Origin: Schizophyllum amplum
Taxonomy: Eukaryota > Basidiomycota > Agaricomycetes > Agaricales > Schizophyllaceae
Assembly: GCA_007026445.1 (NCBI GenBank)
Contig: VDMD01000043.1
Coordinates: 62,001-126,000 of the forward strand
DNA: 64,000 bases
Reading direction: 5' to 3'
A model generated the notes under the pieces. It saw only the letters and a program-made list of their open reading frames with translations. It did no database searches and was not told the origin of the DNA. Position 1 is the first letter of the stretch, and every line of letters starts with the position of its first letter. Shown here piece after piece: positions 10,673 to 19,909 of this stretch. The translations under genes and the position numbers were made by a program.

Positions 10673-12402
10673 ATGATCGTCTCGCGGACAGCACTGCTTG
10701 AGACACTCTCTGCTGTGCAAGACACCGTGTCGCAGCTTATAGGGGATCTCAATGAATCAGAGGTGCGATTCGGGCTCTAGAAGGCGCCTCAGCGGCGAGC
10801 GCGCTCACGTACGATTTTTCGCAGATCAAAGACATCGAGGACTACTTGGGGCGTATTTGCCGTCATCTGAGGTGCTCGCGCAATGCCCTGGTCTCGATCA
10901 ACAAGCTCCCATCCGAAATCCTCGGCTACATCTTCCAATTTATTCACGCCGATTTCGCTTCGCCCTCGCGGAGCTGGATCGAGGTGTCCTACGTCTGCAG
11001 GCACTGGCGGCGCGTAGCGCTTTCGATGCCGTCCCTGTGGTCTGTCGTAGACCTCCGGCAGAAAGGCTTCGATGTCCACAAACTGGAAGCGTTCGTTCAA
11101 CGCTCTAAGGCTGCTCCCCTCACGGTATTCTATCAGAACCCGCCGTCCGATCATCTGGTCCTCCGAGCTCTGCAGGACGTGGTGGCCCGCAACATGTACC
11201 GTGTCAGACACATGCACGTTAAAGCCGATGTGTGTCCCCCGTTCTCGGACGTTATCCTGTCGGAACCCGCGCCATCTCTTTGCAGCTTGTCGCTCTGGCA
11301 TAAAGGGCCTGCATTTCCCTTGCTACACGCGAATTCTGCCCGCGCGCTCTTCGACGGGAGGGCGCCGCTCTTGCGCAAGATGACCATCTCCGCATGTGCG
11401 CTGTGGTATGTGTATCGCATCACCAGCCTTACGCATCTCGCCCTATACAACAGCGAGGCCCATTGGTTCGGCGACAGCTTCGTGGACATGCTCGACGGCT
11501 GCCAGCAGCTGGAAATGCTTTTCATTGTCTCTCCCCATCTTCGACTCGCGACCGAAGTCGAACAGCAGCACTCCAACCGCATCGTCACCCTCCCTCGTCT
11601 CCACCTCTTCTACATCGTCCGAGTCGTGTGCAAGTGCTACCCGTTACCATGGCTCCGACATCTTCTAGCTCACCTCGAAATCCCCGAGTATTGCGACTTC
11701 CGAGTGGAGTTCTGGATGACGGATCGTGAAGTAGTCCCTGAGGGATCCATTTTGTCCATCTTTCCGCCACCTGCTCAGTTCCATCCGCTGGAGCAGGTCG
11801 CCACAGTAAAACTCTTGACCACGTCTACGAGCAAATCCTGCATCGCAGTACACTCAAAAACGCTCTTCATCGTCGCACACGGTGATGCCTTTCCTCTCGG
11901 GCTTCCAAATGACTTCTTGTGTCCGATCGCGCGGATCGTCATCGTGAACAATACCGAGACCACGTCTTTCCTGCTGTGGCGGACGCTGTTATCCACGACA
12001 ACGCATCTCAAAACACTCGATGTGTTCGAAAAGTACCTGGATACAGTGGAATTCATACAGCTTTTGTGCCCCGATTTGGGTGCAGAGGGCGTATCTCCTG
12101 TGCGCTGTCCAGGGCTGCAGACTGTGAACTGGGCTTGCCTGTCCTACCCGGACGTGGATCTGCTCTTCGGGCTTATGGCTATGGCGAATGACCGGGCACA
12201 TTGCGGATCGCCCATGCGGGCGATAAGTATATGGCCGAGCGTCAACGGCGAAGACAAGCGGACCGTCGAGTTTGATTCGTTGGGAGCGCCCATGGGATAC
12301 TTCACCAGGGAGAGCACCGATGAAGACTGCCCCTGTCTCCATGTAGTGGAAGGGCTCATCGCAGCCGCGACTCCCAAGCGCCCCGACGAAGATGGCTGGT
12401 AA
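10673..12402 (+). CDS. F-box-like/LRR protein A (family 1)
   Basis: Exons 10673-10762 and 10825-12402 (62-bp intron, TTTTTCGCAG acceptor) give 555 aa. Exon 1 encodes about 30 residues (ALLETLSAVQDTV...) also present at the start of paralog C, which fixes the start and the intron. The F-box-like motif is at about 54-100 (INKLPSEIL, then SYVCRHWRRVAL and LWSVVDL). The rest is a divergent leucine-rich fold ending with a GAPMGYF block and a Trp C-terminus. Family knowledge: such proteins are usually Skp1-Cul1 ubiquitin ligase adaptors, with Skp1 bound by the F-box and substrate by the LRR part. Substrate is unknown. It is intact, with no frameshift. Its 3' end abuts a family-2 remnant. Confidence 0.88.
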
Positions 12403-12459
12403 GAGTGCCCACAATCAATGTAGATATTCATGTATCTAGCGGTCTTGAACCAAAGACGC

Positions 12460-12577
12460 GTCTGAACTCGCCATGCGTGAGTGTGGTACACATATCGATC
12501 CTGCGCAGCTCCCGAGCAGACTCGAAGCCCCGCGGCAGCGTGATGCGGCTTGTATTTTTGCAATGCGTGGCAGAGTA
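12460..12577 (-). pseudogene. 3' fragment of a family-2 F-box gene
   Basis: On the minus strand, 'ctgccacgcattgcaa' begins a stretch matching the C-terminal CHALQ-YKP-AA-LGVC-HELR block of F-box genes B and E-G. The reading frame shifts after the LRVC segment and the match ends near 12460. It contains no F-box part. The matching 5' end of a family-2 gene on the same strand is at 16.5-16.7 kb. Confidence 0.75.
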
Positions 12578-12711
12578 GCGTCGCGGAAGGGGGCGGGAGG
12601 CGCGGAGTAATCGGGAAAGCCAAGAGGCGCGGAGTGCTCGTGAGCAGCAGGAGGTGCGCGGTGCTCGTGAGCAGCGGGAGGTGCGGGGTGCTCGTGATTG
12701 AAGGCGCAACC

Positions 12712-12900
12712 TTCGAGAGCGAAGCGAAGGTCGTATACTTCAAGAATCAAGAGCGAAGCGAGAGCCTTCGTATACTTCGAGAGCGAAGCGAGAGTCGTAT
12801 ACTTCAAGAGCGAAGGGAGAGTCGTATACTTCAAGAGCGAAGCGAGAGTCGTAGACTGCGAGAGCGAAGCAAGAGTCGTATACATCGACAGCGACTCGGC
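12712..12900. repeat. ~27-bp minisatellite
   Basis: About six units containing gagcgaagcgagagtcgtat, with small indels. It is followed by a shorter array (about 12970-13150) of gagaacgccgtggc-like units. No gene is recognised here. Confidence 0.9.
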
Positions 12901-13195
12901 GCGAGCTTCGGGGGCGAGTCGAGCGGCGCCGACCTCGGGCAATGCGAGAGGCACTTTGTGGCATGGAACAGGGAGAACGCGCTGCTGTCGACCGGGCGAG
13001 CGTGGAGAACGGCGCCGTGGCGCTAAGCGAGGAGAACGCCGTGGCATTAAGAGAGGAGAACGCGTGGCTTGGAGTACCGTCCGTGGATTCGGGCGGGGAG
13101 AATGCCATAGCGTCGAGCACACCTGAGAGCGCCGTGGCGTCGAGCGCCGCCAGAGAGCTCCGTGTCCACGGCTGAGAGAACTCACCATTGGCCGG

Positions 13196-13292
13196 GGCCG
13201 TATTGAGATATCCCCTGTAGTTGCAGGGGGTCGTATTCCGATATCACCCAGCTGTACAGGGCCTGTATTGCTGGGCAATATTGAGATACGTC
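13196..13292 (+). repeat. Hairpin repeat element, left copy
   Basis: Two imperfect hairpins (CCCCTG...CAGGGG and CCCAGCTGTACAGG...CCTGTATTGCTGGG) are separated by tcgtattccgatatca. The element is bracketed by tattgagata on both sides. The central ~50 bp recurs in inverted orientation at 16336-16428. Confidence 0.85.
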
Positions 13293-15620
13293 TCACAGAT
13301 ATTTATGACCTCAGGCTCGTTGAATTATATACGTTGCTGTTCATACTTAATGGTCAATAAAGTGGTATTTGATGGGTATTATACATACAAATGAGGCGTA
13401 AAGTGCTACCCCTACATACGGCCCGCCGGTAACGGCGCACGGGCCCGCCGCCTGCTCACAGCCCGCGCTGTCCCCGCCGTCGTTTCAGCTTCCATATATG
13501 GCCGCGTCGCCTCCGCCGCCGCCGGCACCACCTGCGCTTCCCGCCGCCTCCCGCCGCCACGCGCGCCAGCGCTTCCCGCCGCCTCCCTCGCTTCCCGCCG
13601 TCGCCCTCGTTTCCCGCCGCCGCCCTCGCCTTCCGCTGCCGCCAGCGCGTCTAGCGTGCGCGCAGTGCCCCCCACGCTTCCCGTGCATCCCATCGATGCG
13701 GCGCGCAACGACTCGCGCGGGCGTGCCACGCGACTAGCACGCTGTGACCACGAGTATGCGCTGCACGCCGCGGACGCGCCTCTACGAGCGGGCCGCTCCG
13801 AGCTACGCGCCTCGGCTGGGGAGCTACATTCCTGGACCCCCCACAATGCCTTCGGAACCTCCATAGCGCGGACGCCGCGCACGGGGGCGCGCGAGTACGG
13901 CGACAAGGCAACAGCCATGCGCGCACAGCGCGTCTCGTGCTCGTTAGCTTCGATCACGCCGCAGAGCCGGGGCGAGGGGGAGTAAAGCGGGTGGAGAGGG
14001 GGGAGATGTGGGTGGAGAGGCGAGGGGGAAAGGCGAGGGGGAAAGGGGCGGACAGAGATAGAGCGCTCGGGAACGGAAGAGCGCGCTCCCGGCGGAGAAC
14101 GCTCCATGCTCGTCGACAGCCGTCTGAGCTCACTGTGGGGTTCTCGAGTAGTTAGCAAGGTTCAGTTAGGTTGATATACCGCACCGTTTGCCTAACGAGT
14201 CGGTCCTACGCTTGAGTCCGAAGGCGAGGGCGGGGGGATGCACGCCGGCCGATCGTACGCATACGTAAATTGCTGTGCGTGGGGAGGTATTTGATGGGTA
14301 GTCGGGACAGTAGCAGACCCTAGAGGCGTTGGAATCTCAAACGGCGTTGTCCATAGGTGATGAACGCCGCCGGGGATGGTCCAAGACGTTGAACAACATC
14401 AGCATGTTCAATATTTTCGTCAGCTGTATCACGAGTGCGGCAAGCACAGACGCGCACCTTCGAGTCTAGATAATCTAGAGCGTAAACTTCGGCGTGTAAG
14501 AAGTCAGAATAAGCCGCGAAGGGCGACCATGGCGGTCGTCGGCGATGAGGACGAGGACGGAGGAAGCAAGAGGTATTGGTGACGTCACGTCACGAATGGC
14601 GCTTGTGGCGCGCGTTCGCTGCGCGGTCCGCGACGTTTAGCGTCTGACTCACCTGCCGGCAAGGCTCGGTAAGATGCCTGTATGCTTTGAATGTATATAC
14701 GAGCTGACTCGCACCTGGACTGCAACGACCTCCAACCTCCGACATGTTTGCCGACGTCCCGGTTTGCCAACAAAACGCCCCTTCTCGTCCTTTTCATCTG
14801 TTCTGTATTGTTTGTGAACTTCCCGACATCCATTCCACCTGTATTGTATGCTATTACCATGTAATAACAGCTCTAGCACTTGACTGTTCTGCCTCAGGAC
14901 ACACCGAGACCTCAGGATGCCTGTCAACTCTTTAAGTTCCACTCAAGTCAAGTACTGTCCGTCCAGATACTTGATGTCAATTCCGAATTGAATTCAGTGA
15001 TCGAGGGGGATTGAAAGCCATGTACCCCGACAATCAGACTGTCAGAGGTATTTCCGATCTGTCCGCGGCGCTTTCCTTGCCTGCTTCGACCCACGGATGT
15101 CGCCGAGCACGACGACGAGCGCTCGTCGGAGGTCGGCCCGACTTTCCGCGCATCGACGACGCCGCCAATTGAGCATGAACCACAACCCGTTGTCTTACGA
15201 GCGCTGGCAGAACAGCTCATATACAGTTACTGTACACTTATATAGAGCGCTGAACCGAAAGAGCCAGAACAAAACACATAATATAGCACGAGGTTTAGCA
15301 CCCAGCGGGAGCGCGCTGCGGTCGCGCACCCAGCGCGCGGGCAACGTTAGGCTCATAAAGCAAGCCTGTACCTCTATTAAACATCACTCTTTTGATCTAT
15401 CTCGTTCTCTAAACTTACCTGAGCAGTGAGCTTGTTATCAGGCCTTATGTCGGTCGGTTATCATCCACACTGTCAGTTCTGAATGAATTTACTCGATGTA
15501 TCAAGCTGAGATACATTGAATGGTATTGTATAAGTATATATAACAGCAACGCCTCCGTTGGCGGTCACACACGACTACGGCGCAGCGCGCGCTACGAACG
15601 AAGTTGAACAAGGATCGCGT
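13293..15620. other. No recognisable gene; low-complexity and unassigned DNA
   Basis: 13430-13680 is a GC-rich array of cttcccgccgcc/gcctcccgccgcc type that is open in several frames because of composition. 14000-15600 has stretches of lower GC but no domain, no convincing exon chain and no tRNA. It lies between the two inverted hairpin elements. Confidence 0.55.
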
Positions 15621-15624
15621 GATA

Positions 15625-15930
15625 TCACGTGATCATTGTTGATCCGCCGCGTACGCGCCGCCCTGCGATGTCGTCGCGGCGCATACTTACGGCGGGGACG
15701 CGTCTGTCTCGGGGTATAGTGGGGAGTCCGTCATTGAGAGGGGCATGGAGGCGGTGTGTGAGGTCGAGGAAGGTGGATGGGGTCGTGCCGCGGGCGCGAT
15801 CGCCCGCGTCGTCAGCGGCGGTGAAGTTTTGTCGATCAAGCGCGTAGTTGCGAAGGGCGTGGACGTGCACGTTGATAGGTTGCGTGTCAGCTTTCAGCGT
15901 GACCTCGAGGACAGGACTACCATGCAGCGG
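15625..15930 (-). CDS. Unassigned protein fragment
   Basis: A minus-strand frame stays open and reads as a plausible globular sequence: EVTLKADTQPINVHVHALR, then NYALDRQNFTAADDAGD and TTPSTFLDLTHRL. Its composition is unlike the Arg/Pro shadows around it. No start or splice sites can be fixed. It sits inside the segment bounded by the inverted hairpins, so it may be cargo or a gene remnant. The function is unknown. Confidence 0.35.
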   Translation of the reverse strand, partial: PLHGSPVLEVTLKADTQPINVHVHALRNYALDRQNFTAADDAGDRARGTTPSTFLDLTHRLHAPLNDGLPTIPRDRRVPAVSMRRDDIAGRRVRGGSTMIT

Positions 15931-16335
15931 CCCATGCGATGGCGATGAGCGAAGGCGGATTCGACGCCGGCGGTGCTGATGACGGCGCGGGACAAGGAGC
16001 GGCGATCGGAGCGCATTCCAAAGGAGGCCCAGGGCAGCGCTGCCAGGGCGCAGCTGGGGAATGACGCGTCACAAGGGTGTGGGAAAGGGGGGCGAGGAAG
16101 GGGGCGGGGCGGTACGAGCGGCGGGGCGCGGCGGGGGCGGCGGAGCGGCGGCGGCGGTTGGGCGTGGCGGCCGTAGTGACTACTACCAGCCGAGCGCGTG
16201 GCCGCGCGCACGTGTTGCGGCGGGCATGGAAATTGCCGGCGCGGGTGGCGCACGATCAGCAGCCAACAATTAACCCAGGTATACATAGGTACAAATTCAG
16301 ATCAATATATACCTGTATTACTAGAAAAGGTGAAG

Positions 16336-16428
16336 GGCTGTAATGAGATATGGCCCAGCAGTACAGTCCCTGTACTGCTGGATGATATCGGAATACGACC
16401 CCCTGCCAGTACTGGTCGTATCTAGATA
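16336..16428 (-). repeat. Hairpin repeat element, right (inverted) copy
   Basis: Contains a perfect 12-bp stem, CCAGCAGTACAG-tcc-CTGTACTGCTGG, followed by gatatcggaatacgacccc and a second hairpin. The reverse complement matches 13220-13275 closely. Confidence 0.88.
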
Positions 16429-16454
16429 ATGGTAGGGACGGTCCTCGAGAACTG

Positions 16455-16690
16455 TGTACTATCAGCCAGCCTGTGCTTGACGGTGATTGTGGAGTAGACG
16501 CACCTCCACATCCGCAATGTCCCCATAAATTTCGAAGGATCTCCTCGTACACCGCGAACAACGCTGAAAGGGGCGGGCTGGCGGCATTATGGTCAGTGCC
16601 AGTGTCGGCATTATAGTCGATACCAGTGTCGGCATCATGCTCGATGCCAGCGTCCAATTCCTCGGATGAGGACCACAAGAGCGCGTGCGC
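16455..16690 (-). pseudogene. 5' exon and intron start of a family-2 F-box gene
   Basis: On the minus strand the sequence encoding (A/V)YEEILR, then GGACATTGCGGATG, matches exon 1 of F-box gene B, and the exon ends at a preserved GTGCGT donor. Homology continues into the intron (ctccacaatca...ggctgatag) and stops at about 16455, next to the hairpin element. The upstream part has three ~24-bp repeats containing atgccgacactgg. The F-box exon is absent. Confidence 0.75.
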
Positions 16691-16955
16691 ACACTGGCAT
16701 TGGCAACGTAAAACTGAGAAGAACTCTCCCAGAATTACATGATTTTGTGGCCACGCGTCGACAGGTCGAGTGTCAACACCGGCAGGGTTGGGTCCTCGAC
16801 TTGGAAACGAAGGGCCCATGGGTGAAGCTTAGAAGAGAGGAACTACTTACTATCAAGATCGTACGCAACTCGTGTCATGATGCTCCAGCCAATCCCAGTA
16901 ATCAATTATCACAGTGCATTACACCCACAATGGCGTATTGTACGAACCCGCCGCC

Positions 16956-19392
16956 TCACTCAAACACCCGCCTAAAGTCGTGCTCCTCCCACTCCCGCAT
17001 CGACAGGTGCTGGTACGCGCACTGCAGCTCCGAGAGCACCGCGCTGAGGCGTACGTTTGGGTTCGTGCTGAGGCGTACGTTCGCGCTGAGGCGTACGTTC
17101 GCGCTCGGGCGCACGTTCAGGTTCGAGGTGTAATTATGGGCGAGCATCTTGTCGCCGGCGGCAGTGAGGGACGAGCTAGCGTTGTCCCGGACGGCGTGGT
17201 TGTCCAGGATGGCGTGGTTGTCCCGGACGGCGTAGTTCTCCCGGACGGCGTAGTTCTCCCGGATGGCGTGGTTGTCCCGGACGGCGTGGTTGTCCCGGAC
17301 GGCGTAGTTCTCCCGGACGGCGTAGTTCTCCCGGATGGCGTACGAAGGATCGGGCGAGGGTTGCGAGTATATAGACGCCCTGGTCCAATCGCAGCCCAGA
17401 GCGGGCGAAATGAGACGCGATGACCGCCAGATGTCGCCATATCGCGAAGATCGCCAGGCGTCGCCGTCGCGGCGCTCGGGTCGCCAGTCGTAACCGTATC
17501 GCGAGGACCGCCAGGTCGGTTGCTCGAGGGACATCGGCCGCTCGCATCGCTCGAGGGACATCGGCCGCTCGTATCGCTCGACAGACATCGGCCGCTCGTA
17601 TCGTTCGAGGGACATCGGCCGCTCGTAACGCCCGACAGACATCGGCCGCTCGTATCGCTCGACAGACATTGGCCGCTCGTAGATGCTGAAGTCGAAGAAC
17701 TCGGCGTAAGTTGTGGTCTCTTCATCCCGCGAGGTCGTGGTCTCCTCATCCCGCGAGGTCGTGGTCTCCTCATCCCGCGATATCCAAGGAGGCAGCGCTA
17801 GCGTATCGCACGCCGTCAGCGGTACAGTAAGCATGCCCGGATATCGTCGCGGACTAGGCGGCGGGAGGCGCGGCGGACTCGGAAGAGACAAGAGACGCGG
17901 AGTGCTTGTGAGGGGCGCAGATCTAGAGGGCGAAGCGAGAGACGAGAGATGCGGAGTGCTCGGGAGAGACAAGAGGTGCGGAGTGCTCGGGACAGACAAG
18001 AGACGCGGAGTGCTCGGGAGAGACAAGAGACGCGGCGTACTAGGAAGCGACAGGAGACGCGGAGTGCTCGTCAGCGGCGCAGATCCAGAGGGCGAAGCAA
18101 AGGGCACAAGCTGCGAAGCGAAGGGTGCAGGCTGCGAAGCGAAGGGCACAAGCTGCGAAGCGAAGGGTGCAGGTTGCGACGCCGAGAACGTAAGATAGTC
18201 GTTTCCGCAGAGCGCAGAGAACGCCTTGGCCTCGGACGGCGAAGATGCCTTGGCCTCGAACGCAGAGAACGCCGGGAGACTGAGCGCGAAATCGGCAGGT
18301 ATTCTGATGGGATGGTGGGCAGCTGAATCGAGAACGGGAGCGGTCAAGACCGGGAGCGGCGAGGGAGCATACACGACCGGGAACGGCGAGGGAGCATCCA
18401 CGACCGGGAACGGCGACGGATCGTCCAAGACAGGGTACTGCGAGGAAACGTCGACGACCGCGAATGGGGAAAGATGCACGTTGAACTCGAACTGCAGGGG
18501 CGAGATGACGATGCTCGCGTCGTCGAAGCTGCAGGCAAACTTCTGCGCTTCGTGGTCCTTGGGCGCGTCGAGAGAGGGAGAGCACGATGTGGTCGCGGTA
18601 GAGGGTGACCATGCTGTCGCCTCGACAGAGGGAGAGCAAGCCGTCGTCAAGGTAGAAGTCGCTGATGGGCTGTACATCGAACTTGACGCGTCCGTGAGGC
18701 GGGGCGTGCTTGATGACGAGGACGAAGTGGTGTCATCAGCGAGAGGCGTGAGGAGGGCCTTCGGTTCTTCGGTCGGCACGAGAGGAGATGTATTGTAGAC
18801 TGCGCTAGCGGAGCGCGCGCCACGTGTTGCGGGAACGTTAAGATCGCCAGCGTTGTGGTCTTGCAAGGGCAAGAGAGACGTAAGCATAGCGAAGCTTGCT
18901 TCCCGCCTCCGCTTCCGCTCTTCGCGCTGAAGCTGAAACCGCACATGCGCCGCACCGATCTCCTGTAAGCGGACCCCCGGGATGCATCGCTCGGGGGACG
19001 GGACTGGCAGAATCAGAAAACACGTTCAAAGAGAGAGGGGTATATAGCGCACTCTGTCGCCCCGCGTCATCCTCCCAGGACGTTCCGACTCCTCTGTGGT
19101 GAACGAGTGTGGGGATGGCGATGGTCGCGGCCCCGAGCGAGCTGCGCGCCACAGGAAGACGGAGGATCGACTTGAGCGGCGGTCCCGTATAGGCGGGGAC
19201 GTATGCAGGCCGACGACGTTTGCTGGTAAGAATGAAAGGGCGCGGTAAGAACGCGTTCGTGCGAGATTCGTGGCGTTTAAAGACAGGAAGCAAGGGTGGT
19301 CGTAAGGAGAATAGGTTGAGGGCGGCGAGATAGGTCCAGATCAAATGAATGGCGTGTCGTAGACGATCGTAGAGTGTAGTGCTGCCCGCCAT
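16956..19392 (-). CDS. Ser/Pro-rich repeat protein of unknown function
   Basis: Exon 1 is 19392-19024, the intron is 19023-18963 (donor GTGTTT, acceptor CTTACAG) and exon 2 is 18962-16956, giving 791 aa. The join reads PLSLN|EIGAAHVRFQLQREE and leads into a basic patch ERKRRREASF. Exon 1 has a hydrophobic stretch (IHLIWTYLAALNLFSL, about 16-31) that could be an N-terminal anchor. Exon 2 is made of short repeats: ASQPAPF/ASQLVPF, STPRLLSLP, SRDEETT, YERPMSVER (9 aa, about nine copies), (A)VRENYAVRDNH and NVRLSA. The C-terminus is conserved-looking (SELQ...EWEEHDFRRVFE), and a remnant of it lies at 22.1 kb. I do not recognise the family. Exon 1 and the start are inferred from frame and splice sites. 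Confidence 0.65.
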
Positions 19393-19498
19393 CAGCGATA
19401 TTCAGGCGGGGCGGGCGTATGATAGGAAAGTGGTCGTGATGGTTCGTAACAAGGCGATGGGGAACGTCGTCAGCGGTCCCGCTTGGCAGCGGATCAGA

Positions 19499-19535
19499 TC
19501 ACATGATATCGGCTCCGAAGCTCAACTTCGAGAAA
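19499..19535. promoter_or_regulatory. F-box family upstream element (copy at gene B)
   Basis: cacatgatatcggctccgaa followed by gctcaacttc. Versions occur upstream of A (10.56 kb), C (24.15 kb) and E/F/G (ggatcacatg...gttgaagttc), and in the remnant at 26.8 kb. It lies 375-410 bp before the B start codon. No function is demonstrated. Confidence 0.45.
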
Positions 19536-19728
19536 AGCGTAGCATGGGCCCGAGCGCAGAGCCTCAGCGTGACATCCATATCTGCAGCTTATATATTAGG
19601 ACGACCGTAGGAGGGTCTTCAAGTGATCCTGAGAGATGTTCTGGTCAGTACTCACATAATACACGTTGCGCGCACGCGGCGCTCTCGTGGCGCTCAGCCT
19701 CCGAAATCCGACGCTAGCATCGATCATC

Positions 19729-19827
19729 ATGCCGCCCGATGTATCGAGCTCAACCCTTTAGGCAACGCTGCTCGCAGCGTACGAGGAGATCCTTCGAAAA
19801 AACGGGGACATTGCCGATGCCGAGGCA
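19729..19827 (+). pseudogene. Degenerate 5' exon of F-box gene B
   Basis: Starts ATGCCGCCCGATG and encodes AAYEEILRKNGDIADAEA, matching exon 1 of paralogs E-G. It has an in-frame TAG at 19759-19761. The old donor (GAG|GT) is GAG|GC here, although GCA|GTGCGT three bases on would serve. It would splice at 19828-19891 into the main exon. Confidence 0.6.
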
Positions 19828-19909
19828 GTGCGTCGAGCTCTTCTCCACAATCATCCTCGATCATCTGGCTAATAGACTCGCTCCTCTACAGTTGGACAAC
19901 ATCGAGAGA

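Noticed and set aside
13412..14158. Long minus-strand open frame rich in Arg/Ala/Gly
   Set aside because: The frame is open on both strands because of GC-rich cttcccgccgcc repeats. It has no domain, no splice logic and a composition typical of shadow frames.
13196..16428. Possible CRISPR-like or palindromic array
   Set aside because: There are only two clusters of two hairpins in inverted orientation, no regular spacer array, and the genome is eukaryotic.
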